64,000 bases of DNA. It comes from Agromyces archimandritae. GTDB taxonomy: Bacteria; Actinomycetota; Actinomycetes; Actinomycetales; Microbacteriaceae. How positions within the stretch are numbered: the stretch's first letter is position 1; every line of letters starts with the position of its first letter. The position numbers and the translations under genes were made by a program. The notes below the pieces were generated by a model, which was not told the DNA's origin, made no database searches, and saw nothing but the letters and a program-made list of their open reading frames with translations. The stretch lies in assembly GCF_018024495.1 (NCBI RefSeq), contig NZ_CP071696.1:2604001-2668000 (forward strand). Reading direction: 5' to 3'. Below, piece after piece: positions 26,044 to 35,089 of the stretch.

Positions 26044-27729
26044 TCAGGCCGCGCGGCGGGCTTCGCCGGCGAGTTCGGTCGCTCGGCGTCCGTCGCGCCA
26101 GCTCAGGTAGCCGCCGTCGAGGTTGCGCACATCGTGGCCGAGTTCGGTGAGCAGGCGTGCGGCGGTGTGCGCGCCCTGCCCGACGCGGCAGTGGACGATG
26201 ACGGGCCGCCCGGCGAACTCGGCGTGCCGCTCGCGGAGGCGCTCGACGGGGATCCACTCGGCCCCGGGAATCGTACCCTCGGCGAGCTGGCCCTCGGCGC
26301 GGACGTCGAGCAGCACGGCGCCCCGGGCGATCTCGCCGTCGAGCTCGTGCCACTGCACGGTGCGGTCCTCGCCGTCGGCGAGGTTGCCGGCGATGTAGCC
26401 GAGCATGTTCACCGGGTCCTTCGCGGAACCGTACTGAGGTGCGTAGGCCAGCTCGACGTCGGCGAGGCCGGATGCGGTGACGCCGGCGCCGGCGGCGGTC
26501 GCGATGACGTCGATGCGGGTGTCGACGCCGTCGGTGCCGACGGCCTGCGCGCCGAGGATGCGGTCGTCGTCGGCGTCGATCACGAGCTTCAGCGACATCG
26601 GGCGGGCGCCGGGGAAATAGCCGGCGTGCGAGAGCGGGTGCGCGTGCACGATGCGTACGGCGCGGCCTTCGGCGCGCGCCTGCGTCTCGCCGAGGCCGAG
26701 CGAGGCGACGGTGAGCCCGGCGGCGTCGACGATCGCCGTGCCGAGCGCGGGGGCGACGTGCACGCGGCGCCCGGCGATGACGTCGGCGACCTGGCGGCCG
26801 TGGCGGTTCGCGAGCCCGGCGAGCGTGACGAGCCGGGAGCCGCCGGCGGCGTGGGCCTTCTCGGCGGCGTCGCCGATGGCGAAGATCGACGGGTCGCTCG
26901 TGCGGTGCCGGTCGTCGACGAGGATGCCGCCTGCGGGGCCGAGCTTCAGGCCGGCGGATGCCGCGAGCGCCGTCTCGGGCACGACGCCCATCGCGGCGAT
27001 GACGAGCCCGGCGGGCAGGCGCTCCCCATCGTCGAGGAGGACGTGATCGGTGCCGACGCGTGCGACGGCGCGGCCGAGGCGGAGGTCGATGCCGACGCCG
27101 GCGAGGTGGTCGGCGACGGGCGCCGACATCTCGGGGTCGAGGCCGAGCAGGCTCGTGCCGCGCTGCACGAGCGTGACGGCGATGCCGCGCCGGTGCAGGG
27201 CGTCGGCCATCTCGACGCCGATGTAGCCGCCGCCCGCGACGACGGCGGGGCCGGTGCCGCCCGGCTGGCCGAGGCGCTCAATGATGCGGTCGAGGTCGTC
27301 GAGGGTGCGCAGCGCGAAGAGCGGGGCGCCGGGGTCGGCGGCCGGCCGGCGGGGCGCGGCGCCGGGGGAGAGGACGAGCTCGTCGTAGGCGAGCTGTTCG
27401 GTGCGGCCGTCGTCGAGGTTCCGCACGGTGACGGTCTTGGCCGCGGCATCCACCGCGACGGCCTCGGTGCGCACGCGTGCGTCGATGCGGAAGCGCTCGG
27501 CGAGGCGTTCGGGGGTCTGCAGTTCGAGGGCGTCGCGCTCGGCGATGTCGCCGGAGACGTGGTACGGCAGGCCGCAGTTGGCGAAGGAGACGGCGCCGCT
27601 TCGTTCGACGACGACGATCTCGCGCGACTCGTCGAGGCGGCGCAGGCGCGTGGCGGCGGACATGCCGCCGGCCACGCCGCCGACGATCACGGTGCGGGCG
27701 GAGCGGTTCGAGCGGTTCGGGTGGGGCAT
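26044..27729 (-). CDS. CoA-disulfide reductase with C-terminal rhodanese domain
   Basis: 561 residues. FAD/NAD(P) oxidoreductase part 1-445 with GGVAGGMSAA, the single redox Cys52 in FANCGLPYH (CoADR signature) and FAIGDAAE; rhodanese domain about 460-555 with Cys in VHCRVGQG. Such fusions reduce CoA-S-S-CoA or CoA-persulfide and release or transfer sulfur. First gene of the operon with the rhodanese and CstR-like genes. No ribosome site; TAGGCT 6 bases before the ATG suggests a leaderless mRNA. Confidence 0.9.
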   Translation of the reverse strand: MPHPNRSNRSARTVIVGGVAGGMSAATRLRRLDESREIVVVERSGAVSFANCGLPYHVSGDIAERDALELQTPERLAERFRIDARVRTEAVAVDAAAKTVTVRNLDDGRTEQLAYDELVLSPGAAPRRPAADPGAPLFALRTLDDLDRIIERLGQPGGTGPAVVAGGGYIGVEMADALHRRGIAVTLVQRGTSLLGLDPEMSAPVADHLAGVGIDLRLGRAVARVGTDHVLLDDGERLPAGLVIAAMGVVPETALAASAGLKLGPAGGILVDDRHRTSDPSIFAIGDAAEKAHAAGGSRLVTLAGLANRHGRQVADVIAGRRVHVAPALGTAIVDAAGLTVASLGLGETQARAEGRAVRIVHAHPLSHAGYFPGARPMSLKLVIDADDDRILGAQAVGTDGVDTRIDVIATAAGAGVTASGLADVELAYAPQYGSAKDPVNMLGYIAGNLADGEDRTVQWHELDGEIARGAVLLDVRAEGQLAEGTIPGAEWIPVERLRERHAEFAGRPVIVHCRVGQGAHTAARLLTELGHDVRNLDGGYLSWRDGRRATELAGEARRAA

Positions 27730-27735
27730 GACGCC

Positions 27736-27758
27736 AGCCTAGCGAAACCCCCTGGGGT
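27736..27758 (-). promoter_or_regulatory. promoter and candidate CstR operator
   Basis: On the reverse strand TAGGCT (27736-27741) sits 6 bases before the CoA-disulfide reductase start. Five bases upstream of it lies ACCCC-CT-GGGGT (27747-27758, as read on the plus strand), a G/C-tract inverted repeat of the type bound by CsoR/CstR-family repressors. Placement between -35 and -10 would block RNA polymerase. Confidence 0.6.
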
Positions 27759-27848
27759 ATGCCTGAGCGGATGCCGGGCCGCAGCCGACCTCGCCCGAAC
27801 GCGGCGCTGCTGCCCGGCATCCGGGCCCCGGCGACGTAGGGTGTCGAT

Positions 27849-30800
27849 GTGTGGAGGCTCGACAAGCACGACGACCCGGCGGACGGCATGCCCGATCCGT
27901 CGGATGACGCCGTCCCCGCGCTGCCCGCCGCGGGCGGCGAGCACGCCGACCCGGGCAGCGTGAGCACCGGCGACCCCAAGCTCGTCGCCGGCAGCGTCGC
28001 CGAGCCCGCCCGGTCGCGCTGGCGCGAAGAGCTCGCAGCCATCGGCGGGCGCTCGCCCCTCGTCGGCTTCGACGACGACCCCCGCACCCGCATCGAACTC
28101 TCCACCACCCACCCGGGCGGACTGCCGCAGTTCATCACCGGCAAATCCACCCTGCTGTCCAGCCTCATCCGCGACGACCTCGCCCTGCGCAGCGCCAAGC
28201 TCGCCGCATCCGCCATCACCCAGAAGGGCATCGAACTGCGCAGCGTCCGCGGCATCGACGCCGTGCACCTGGCCATCGGCCTCGCACGCTGGCAGCACGG
28301 CGGCACGGACCACCTCGCACCGGTGCTCCTGCGGCCCCTCGCCATCCGCCGCTACGGCCGCGACTACGAGCTGAAGCTGAAAGGCCAGCCCTTCCTGAAC
28401 CCCGCCCTCGCGCGCGAGCTCGAAGCCCAGTTCGGCATCGCCCTCGACGCCGACGCCTTCGTCGCCCTGGCCATCACCAACGGCGTCTTCAAACCGCAGC
28501 CCGTCATCGACCGGCTGCGAGGCCTCACCGGCCACCTGCCGTCCTTCGCGGTCGCCCCGCGCCTCGTCGTCTCCGCCTTCGCCGAGGTCGGGCCGGCGCT
28601 CGCCGCCGACGCCGTCGACCTCTCGCACCCGGTCATCGACGCGATCGCCGGGCTCCCGGCCGCACGGGCCGCCGCGACCGCAGAACGCGAGCCCGCCGCA
28701 TTCGCCGAGCAGGACGTGAGGCCGCCGTCCACCGACACCCTCCTCCTCGACGCCGACCCCGAGCAGGAACGCGTCATCGCCGAGATCGAGGCCGGCGCAT
28801 CCGTCGTCGTGCAGACCCTGCCCGGCACCGGGGGCACCCAGACCATCGTGAACGCCATCGGCGCCCTCATCGCCAAAGACCGCCGGGTGCTCGTCGCAGG
28901 CTCCCGCCGGTCGAGCCTCGAGGGCATCGCGCATCGCCTCGCCCAGGTCGGCCTCGGCGGTGCATCGGTCACGACGAAGACCCTGCGGCGGGATCTCATC
29001 CAATCCATCTCGCGCAACGAGAAGGCCGCGCGGCCCCGCACCGCCGACGTCGACGATGCCCTCGTCCGGCTCCGCAAGGTGCTGCTCGACTACCGCTCCG
29101 CACTGACGCAGGCCGAACCGGAGCTCGGGGTCTGCGCCCTCGACGCCCTCGGCGAACTCGCCCGCCTCGCCCTGCTGCCCGACCCGCCCTCGACGACCTC
29201 GAGGCTCGGCCGCGACTCCCTCGTGCGGCTCGCCGCCGACCGCGAGGCCGCGGCCGCCGACCTCGTGCGCGCGGCCGCACTCGGCGAGTTCCGCTACGGG
29301 CCCGGCGACTCGCCGTGGTACGGCGCATCCTTCACCTCCACCGAGGAGGCCGACCGAGCCCACGCCCTCGCCAAGCGCCTCGACGCGGCCGGCGTGCCCC
29401 GGCTCGTCGAACGGGCCCGCGCCCTCATCGCGCAGACCCGCCTGCGGCCCTTCGAATCCATCGCCGAACTCGGCGTCTTCCTCCGCCTTCTCCTCGACAT
29501 CCGAGACACCCTGGACCGTTTCCAGCCCTCCGTCTACGACCGGCCTCTCGGCGAACTCATCGCGGCGACCGGCTCCCGACGCGACGCCGCAGCGATCACC
29601 AGGGCCAACCGTCGCCGGCTCCGCCGCCACGCCCTCGAATACGTGCGCCCCGGCGTCCACGTCGCAGACCTGAACGAAGCGCTCCGCGGCATCCAGCAGC
29701 AGCGCACCCTCTGGCAGCGCTACTCGGAGGCCGGGGCGATCCCGAGCGTGCCCGTCGGCATCGACGACGTGCACGTCGCCTACCAGCAGGTCACGAGCGA
29801 TCTCTCCGCCCTCGACGCCCCGCTCGGCATCGCCGGCACGCCGAGGCAGCTCGCGCACCGTCCGCTCGCCGAACTCGCCACGATGCTCGCCGGCCTCGCC
29901 GAGGAATCCGAGGTGCTGCAGAACCTGCAGGAGCGCACCGCCGTGCTCGGCCGGCTCCGCGACCTCGGCCTCGATCCCCTGCTCGTCGACCTCTCGAAAC
30001 GCCACGTGCCCGAGCAGCGCGTCGCCGCCGAACTCGAGCTCGCCTGGTGGCAGTCGGTGCTCGAACTCATGCTCGCCGAGGAGCGCGCCCTGCTCGGCGC
30101 GAACACGGGCGTGCTCGACCGCCTCGAAGCCGACTTCCGACTCGTCGACGATGCCCATGCGTCCGCCGCAGGCCCCGCCCTCGCCTGGCGGCTCGCCGAG
30201 AACTGGCACGTCGGCCTCGTCGACCACCCGGAAGAGGCCGCAGGGCTCAAACAGGTGCTGCGCGGCGACCGCCTCACCCCCACCGCCGTGCTCGAGGCCG
30301 CACCGCACCTCTTCCGCACACTCGCACCCGTCTGGCTGGCCTCGCCGTACGAACTGCCCGCGATCGACGACCGCATCGCCTTCGACACGGTCGTGCTGGT
30401 GGATGCCGGGGCGACGACCATCGCCGAGAACCTCGGCGCCATCCGCCGGGCCAAGCAGGTCGTCGCCTTCGGCGACCCCGTCACGCAGACCCCGTCCGAC
30501 TTCGAGATCGCCGTCCGCGGCAGCGGATCCGCCGTCGCGACCGAGCTCGGCGTCGACGCCATGCACGCCGACTCGGCGCTCTCGCGCCTCGGCGAACTGC
30601 TGCCGACGCTCACCCTCACCCGCAGCTATCGGGCCGGCGGCGAAGACCTCGCCGAACTCGTCAACCACCGCTTCTACGGCGGACGCATCGACTCGCTGCC
30701 GTGGGCCGGCAGCTTCCTCGGCCACGGCAGCCTCGCCATGCACTACGTCGAAGGCAACGGCCTGCCCGACGCCGTGACCGGCACCGTCGAATCCGTCGAC

Positions 30801-31610
30801 GCCGAACTCGTCAAGGTCGTCGAACTCGTCATGGAGCACGCCGTCAAACGGCCCCGCGAGTCGCTCATGGTCATCACCGCGAGCCAGCGGCACGCCGCAC
30901 GCGTCTACCAGGCCGTGCTCGCCGCCTTCGCCAAACGCACCGACCTCACCGACTTCATCCTGAAAGACCGTGCCGAGCCGTTCACGGTGCTCACGCTCGA
31001 GCAGGCGGTCGCGCAGAGCCGCGACCGGGTCATCTTCTCGGTCGGCTACGGACGCACCCCCCACGGGCGGCTCCTGTCGAACTTCGGCCCCCTCGGCGAA
31101 CCCGGCGGGGATCGGCTGCTGGCCGTCGGCATGACCCGGGCGCGACGGTCGATGGATATCGTCGTCGCCTTCCGGCCCGAGGAGATCGACGGGGACCGCC
31201 AGCGGCACGGCGTGCTGGCCCTCGCCGAGATCCTCACCGCGACCGCTGAACGCGAGGCAGCCCGGCCCGCCGACGCCCCCGTCGAGGCGATGCTGCTCGA
31301 CCTCGCCTCGCGCCTCGGGCGCCGCGGCATCCGGGTCACGATCGGGCACCGCGGCAAGCTGCCGCTGGCCGCCGCGCACGCCGGCAAAGCCGTCGTCGTC
31401 GAGACCGACCGCGCCTTCGGGGGCCTCAGCCTGCGCGAATCCCTCCGCCTGCGGCCGGAGGTGCTGCGCCGCCTCGGCTGGCATTATCTGCGCGTGCACA
31501 GCTTCGAGCTGTTCGGCGACCCGGAGGGCGTCGCCGACCGGGTCGCGACGCTGCTCGGCAAGCCGCCGGTCGCCGCCGAGGAGACCGGGCCGATCGAAGC
31601 CCGGCGATGA
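27849..31610 (+). CDS. SF1 helicase-like protein with degenerate ATPase motifs
   Basis: 1253 residues, starting at GTG 27849 with TAGGGT 6 bases upstream. The overall order fits large Upf1/DUF4011-type helicases: N-terminal domain 60-300, motif I region at 323-333, an insertion with coiled segments 390-760, motif II region 845-856, TRSYRAGGEDL, IFSVGYG, GMTRARRS (motif VI intact) and a C-terminal PD-(D/E)XK-like region (1140-1235). Walker A reads PGTGGTQT, with Gly329 where the catalytic Lys belongs, and Walker B reads VLVDAGA, with Ala853 for the catalytic Glu. ATP hydrolysis is therefore doubtful. The nuclease-like part is also divergent. Role unknown. Confidence 0.75.
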   Translation: MWRLDKHDDPADGMPDPSDDAVPALPAAGGEHADPGSVSTGDPKLVAGSVAEPARSRWREELAAIGGRSPLVGFDDDPRTRIELSTTHPGGLPQFITGKSTLLSSLIRDDLALRSAKLAASAITQKGIELRSVRGIDAVHLAIGLARWQHGGTDHLAPVLLRPLAIRRYGRDYELKLKGQPFLNPALARELEAQFGIALDADAFVALAITNGVFKPQPVIDRLRGLTGHLPSFAVAPRLVVSAFAEVGPALAADAVDLSHPVIDAIAGLPAARAAATAEREPAAFAEQDVRPPSTDTLLLDADPEQERVIAEIEAGASVVVQTLPGTGGTQTIVNAIGALIAKDRRVLVAGSRRSSLEGIAHRLAQVGLGGASVTTKTLRRDLIQSISRNEKAARPRTADVDDALVRLRKVLLDYRSALTQAEPELGVCALDALGELARLALLPDPPSTTSRLGRDSLVRLAADREAAAADLVRAAALGEFRYGPGDSPWYGASFTSTEEADRAHALAKRLDAAGVPRLVERARALIAQTRLRPFESIAELGVFLRLLLDIRDTLDRFQPSVYDRPLGELIAATGSRRDAAAITRANRRRLRRHALEYVRPGVHVADLNEALRGIQQQRTLWQRYSEAGAIPSVPVGIDDVHVAYQQVTSDLSALDAPLGIAGTPRQLAHRPLAELATMLAGLAEESEVLQNLQERTAVLGRLRDLGLDPLLVDLSKRHVPEQRVAAELELAWWQSVLELMLAEERALLGANTGVLDRLEADFRLVDDAHASAAGPALAWRLAENWHVGLVDHPEEAAGLKQVLRGDRLTPTAVLEAAPHLFRTLAPVWLASPYELPAIDDRIAFDTVVLVDAGATTIAENLGAIRRAKQVVAFGDPVTQTPSDFEIAVRGSGSAVATELGVDAMHADSALSRLGELLPTLTLTRSYRAGGEDLAELVNHRFYGGRIDSLPWAGSFLGHGSLAMHYVEGNGLPDAVTGTVESVDAELVKVVELVMEHAVKRPRESLMVITASQRHAARVYQAVLAAFAKRTDLTDFILKDRAEPFTVLTLEQAVAQSRDRVIFSVGYGRTPHGRLLSNFGPLGEPGGDRLLAVGMTRARRSMDIVVAFRPEEIDGDRQRHGVLALAEILTATAEREAARPADAPVEAMLLDLASRLGRRGIRVTIGHRGKLPLAAAHAGKAVVVETDRAFGGLSLRESLRLRPEVLRRLGWHYLRVHSFELFGDPEGVADRVATLLGKPPVAAEETGPIEARR

Positions 31611-31891
31611 GCGCGGGGCGCGCGGATGCGCCGGGGAAGGACGCGTCGGACGCCGATGCGCCGGCTCCGGATGCTTCGGGTGCGGATGCCGGCGATGGCG
31701 AACCCGGTGAGGCTCCGCGGCAGCGTGTGGAGCGCGCGAAGCGCGGACGCCGCGCGCGGCTGACGCCGGCACCGGGCAGCGATCCGAGCCCCGAGGAGAA
31801 GGTTCCGGGCGACGACGGCCGGCGCGGCTCGCGCGGCCCCGCATCGCCCGACGACGAACGGATCACCCGGGAGCGGCCTCCGCACTGGTGA
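31607..31891 (+). CDS. small acidic/basic low-complexity protein
   Basis: 94 residues, overlapping the helicase-like gene by 4 bases (ATGA). First half is Asp/Ala/Pro-rich, middle is basic (RAKRGRRARL), end is RERPPHW, a C-terminal signature I recognise from small actinobacterial proteins in this position. Probably disordered. Function unknown; coupling suggests a link with the helicase-like protein. Confidence 0.6.
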   Translation: MSAGRADAPGKDASDADAPAPDASGADAGDGEPGEAPRQRVERAKRGRRARLTPAPGSDPSPEEKVPGDDGRRGSRGPASPDDERITRERPPHW

Positions 31892-31933
31892 GCCGGCACC
31901 CCGGCATCCACTCGGGGAAGGGAACGGCGCGGG

Positions 31934-32359
31934 TCAGTCGCCCGTGCCGCGCCCCCGCCGCGCATCGGCTGCGAGCAGGTCGCGGATCTCGGTGAGCAGC
32001 TGCGCCTCGCTCGGCGGCGGCGCATCCTCCTCGGGGGCGCCCTTGGTCTTCGCCCGGGCCTCCTGGTGCTCGCGGAGCGTGTTCATCGGATACACGAACA
32101 CGAAGTAGACGACCGCGGCGACCGCGAGGAAGCTGATGAGCGAACCGATGATGGCGCCGAACTTGAACTTCGCGTAGCCGATCTCGAGGATGAGCGCGGT
32201 GTTCAGGCTCTCGGCGTTGAAGACGAGGCCGATCAGCGGATTGATGAGATTCTCGACGATCGAGGTGACGACGGCGGTGAACGCCGCGCCGATGACGACC
32301 GCGACCGCCAGGTCGATGACGTTGCCGCGTGCGATGAAATCCCGGAAGCCCTTGAGCAC
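31934..32359 (-). CDS. mscL: large-conductance mechanosensitive channel
   Basis: 141 residues from a GTG preceded by GAGGGGGA. N-terminal amphipathic helix (GFRDFIARGNVIDLAVAVVIG), TM1 with the narrow-gate VIGAAFTAVV, TM2 around 70-92, and a charged C-terminal helix. Opens under membrane tension to release osmolytes. The order mscL, zinc-ribbon protein, cyclo-ligase, galU matches mycobacteria. Confidence 0.96.
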   Translation of the reverse strand: MLKGFRDFIARGNVIDLAVAVVIGAAFTAVVTSIVENLINPLIGLVFNAESLNTALILEIGYAKFKFGAIIGSLISFLAVAAVVYFVFVYPMNTLREHQEARAKTKGAPEEDAPPPSEAQLLTEIRDLLAADARRGRGTGD

Positions 32360-32403
32360 GAATCCCCCTCGGGTCGGTGGCGAGGCCGCGCGGCCCGCGC
32401 GAC

Positions 32404-32733
32404 CTACGCCACGTTAGCCGAGGCCGCCGACGGCTTCGAGCCCGAGCCGGAGGAGGACGACGAGCCGCTGGACCCGCTGCCCGAGGAGCCGGAGTCGGAT
32501 CCACTCGCCGAAGCGGCCGAGGAGCCGCCTGCCGCCCCGCCCGCGTTGCCGCTCGCCGCTCGCGAATCGGTGCGGTAGAAGCCGGAGCCGTTGAAGGTCA
32601 CGCCGATCGAGGTGAAGAGCTTGCGGAGCGATCCGCCGCACGAGTCGCAGACGGTGAGCGAGTCGTCGGTGAACGACTGCTGGATGTCGAAGGCGTTGCC
32701 GCACTGCGTGCAGCGGTAGGAGTAGGTGGGCAC
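32404..32733 (-). CDS. FmdB-type zinc-ribbon protein, Ruc-like
   Basis: 109 residues from GTG. Residues 1-55 carry two CxxC pairs (CTQC, CDSC) in the FmdB zinc-ribbon, then GFYRTDSR, then a Ser/Gly-only tail of about 45 residues. Mycobacterial Rv0991c (Ruc), a redox-switched chaperone with four zinc Cys and a disordered tail, has the same layout and the same neighbour genes. A chaperone role here is inferred from that. Start follows GGAG. Confidence 0.82.
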   Translation of the reverse strand: MPTYSYRCTQCGNAFDIQQSFTDDSLTVCDSCGGSLRKLFTSIGVTFNGSGFYRTDSRAASGNAGGAAGGSSAASASGSDSGSSGSGSSGSSSSSGSGSKPSAASANVA

Positions 32734-32794
32734 AGCATCTCCGTGGAAAGGAAGAGGAGCCGGGCGACGGTGCCCGGGGTGGATCAGGCGGTGA

Positions 32795-33373
32795 TCAGAA
32801 CTCGAACACCCGGGTCGGGGTCACGACGCCGTTCACCGGCTGGTCGTGGATCTCCTGAGGCAGGGATTCGAGCAGTTCGCCGTCGAAGACGACGGCGTAC
32901 ACCGGAGGACATTTTTCCATCGAACCGAGGGTTTTGTCGAAATACCCCCGGCCCCAGCCGAGCCGTACGCCCGTGCGGTCGATCGCCGCGGCCGGGACGA
33001 TGATGAGGTCGACGTCGTTGATCGCCATCGGCCCGAGCAGTTCACCGACCGCCTCGGGGGCGCCGACGGGGCCCTCGACCTCCTCGTGCTCCTCGCCGAC
33101 GGTCCAGTCGAGCAGCCCGTCCTCGCGGGAGACGGGGAAGAGGACGCGGATGCCGCGCTCCTCGGCCCAGTTCACGAACGGCCGCGTGTTCGGCTCGTCG
33201 GGCATCGAGAGGTAGGCCGAGATCGAGCCCGCCTCCGACCTGGTGACGAGGTCCTGCAGGTTCGAGGTGATGCCGGCGGTGGCCTGTTCGCGTTCGAGCG
33301 CCGACATGTTCTTGCGCCGTTCGCGCAGCTCCGCACGGATGATGCGCTTTTCGACGTCGAGGTCCTCGGGCAT
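32795..33373 (-). CDS. 5-formyltetrahydrofolate cyclo-ligase
   Basis: 192 residues; ATP-dependent conversion of 5-formyl-THF to 5,10-methenyl-THF. N-terminal RAELRERRK, and the ATP/metal loop LGWGRGYFDK near 143-152. Start taken at ATG 33373, which lies 7 bases after TAGGAT (probable leaderless transcript); an ATG three codons upstream lies too close to that box. Divergent from galU. Confidence 0.93.
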   Translation of the reverse strand: MPEDLDVEKRIIRAELRERRKNMSALEREQATAGITSNLQDLVTRSEAGSISAYLSMPDEPNTRPFVNWAEERGIRVLFPVSREDGLLDWTVGEEHEEVEGPVGAPEAVGELLGPMAINDVDLIIVPAAAIDRTGVRLGWGRGYFDKTLGSMEKCPPVYAVVFDGELLESLPQEIHDQPVNGVVTPTRVFEF

Positions 33374-33470
33374 GGCACACATCCTATGGGGCCTGCCGGG
33401 GCCCGTCTTCAGGGTTCACGGCGCCGGGCCGGATCCGCATGCCGTCGGCGGCTGCGGCTACGCTGTCCGC

Positions 33471-34370
33471 ATGGCGAAACGTATCTCCAAAGCGGTCATC
33501 CCCGCGGCCGGTCTCGGCACCCGATTCCTCCCCGCGACGAAGGCCCTGCCCAAGGAGATGCTGCCGGTCGTCGACAAGCCGGCGATCCAGTACGTCGTCG
33601 AAGAGGCCGTCGCCGCCGGCCTCGACGACGTGCTCATGATCCTCGGCCGCAACAAGAACGCCCTCGAGAACCACTTCGACCGCGTCGCCGAGCTCGAGCA
33701 GACCCTCGTGCAGAAGGGCGACGAGACCAAGCTCGAGCGGGTCATGGAATCCACCGGCCTCGCCGACATCCACTATGTGCGCCAGGGCGACCCGAAGGGG
33801 CTCGGGCACGCGGTGCTGCGGGCCAAGAAGCACGTCGGCGACGAAGCCTTCGCCGTGCTCCTCGGCGACGACCTCATCGACGCGCGAGATCCGCTGCTGA
33901 CGCGCATGATCGAGGAGCACGACAAGCGCGGCGCGACCGTCATCGCCCTCCTCGAGGTCGACCCCGACTCCATCCACCTCTACGGCGCCGCCGAGGTCGA
34001 GGCCACCGACGACCCCGACGTGGTGCGCGTCACGGGCCTCGTCGAGAAGCCCGCGAAAGAGGCCGCGCCGTCGAACCTCGCCGTCATCGGCCGCTACGTC
34101 ATCCGCCCCGAGGTGTTCGAGGTGCTCGAGCGCACCGAGCCGGGCAAGGGCGGCGAGATCCAGCTCACCGACGCGCTCATGGAGATGGCCGACGACGTGG
34201 CCGGCACGGGCGGCGTGTACGGCGTCGTGTTCCGCGGCCGCCGCTACGACACCGGCGACAAGCTCGACTACATCAAGGCCACGATCCAGCTCGCTTCGGA
34301 GCGTGAGGACCTCGGCCCGGATCTGCGGGCGTGGCTCAGCGGATTCGTCGCCGGCTTCGAGCGAGAATAG
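33471..34370 (+). CDS. galU: UTP-glucose-1-phosphate uridylyltransferase
   Basis: 299 residues; makes UDP-glucose from UTP and glucose-1-phosphate for envelope glycans. Nucleotide signature AAGLGTRFLPATKALPKEM, then VLLGDD (metal Asp), VEKP and GGEIQLTD. TACGCT lies 6 bases before the ATG and there is no ribosome site, so leaderless. The next gene begins only 4 bases after the stop; in mycobacteria a moeA/glp gene lies in that position. Confidence 0.95.
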   Translation: MAKRISKAVIPAAGLGTRFLPATKALPKEMLPVVDKPAIQYVVEEAVAAGLDDVLMILGRNKNALENHFDRVAELEQTLVQKGDETKLERVMESTGLADIHYVRQGDPKGLGHAVLRAKKHVGDEAFAVLLGDDLIDARDPLLTRMIEEHDKRGATVIALLEVDPDSIHLYGAAEVEATDDPDVVRVTGLVEKPAKEAAPSNLAVIGRYVIRPEVFEVLERTEPGKGGEIQLTDALMEMADDVAGTGGVYGVVFRGRRYDTGDKLDYIKATIQLASEREDLGPDLRAWLSGFVAGFERE

Positions 34371-34374
34371 GCCC

Positions 34375-35037
34375 GTGCCGGTCTACCCGTTGCCCACCCT
34401 CCGCGACGAGGACGTCGTGCTCCGGCCGGTGCGGCTGCGAGACGCGCGGGCCCTCGAACGCGAGCTGCAGGGCAATCGCGGGTGGCTGCGGCAGTGGGAG
34501 GCGAGCTATCCGGGCGGCTCCTCCGTGCTGGATGCCCGCGGCAGCATCCGCAATCTGCTCTCGCATGCGCGAGCCGGCACCGCGCTTCCCTTCCTCGTCG
34601 AATACCGCGGGGAACTCGCCGGGCAGCTGAACGTCTCGTCGATCACCTACGGATCCCTGTCGAGCGCGTCGATCGGGTACTGGGTCGCGCAGCGCTTCGC
34701 CGGCCTCGGCATCACGCCGGCCGCCGTCGCCCTCGCGACCGACCACTGCTTCTTCGAGCTCGGTCTGCACCGCATGGAGATCTGCATCCGCCCCGAGAAC
34801 GGCCCATCGCTCCGGGTCGTCTCGAAACTCGGGTTCCGATACGAGGGGCTCAGGCGTCGCTTCATCCACATCAACGGGGAGTGGCGCGATCACTACTCCT
34901 TCGCCCTCGTCGCCGAAGAGGTGCCGCGCGGCGTGCTGCATCGCTGGCGTGTCGGCGCCGTCGACGAGTCGGTCGCCGTGCCGAACGCCGAGGACCGGGC
35001 CGCCGCGGGCTTCCCGCTGCGGTTGCCCGATCGTTGA
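34375..35037 (+). CDS. GNAT acetyltransferase, RimJ/RimL-like
   Basis: 220 residues from GTG 34375. GNAT fold: DVVLRPVRLRDA start, acetyl-CoA loop in SIGYWVAQRFAGLGITPAAV, and NGPSLRVVSKLGFRYEG near the end. RimJ-type enzymes acetylate N-termini of ribosomal or other proteins. Part of the conserved galU-rimJ-SepX block. Confidence 0.88.
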   Translation: MPVYPLPTLRDEDVVLRPVRLRDARALERELQGNRGWLRQWEASYPGGSSVLDARGSIRNLLSHARAGTALPFLVEYRGELAGQLNVSSITYGSLSSASIGYWVAQRFAGLGITPAAVALATDHCFFELGLHRMEICIRPENGPSLRVVSKLGFRYEGLRRRFIHINGEWRDHYSFALVAEEVPRGVLHRWRVGAVDESVAVPNAEDRAAAGFPLRLPDR

Positions 35038-35089
35038 CACGCCCGCGGCGGAACGGCCGGGTGTCGGCGGTGCCTCGTAGCGTTGGGCC

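Noticed and set aside
27687..31844. 1385-codon open frame on the reverse strand opposite the helicase-like gene
   Set aside because: Composition is Asp/Gly/Val/Arg-rich shadow translation; the plus-strand frame has clear helicase motifs. Similar long antisense frames at 52412-56212, 45635-49192 and 41449-44697 were rejected for the same reason.
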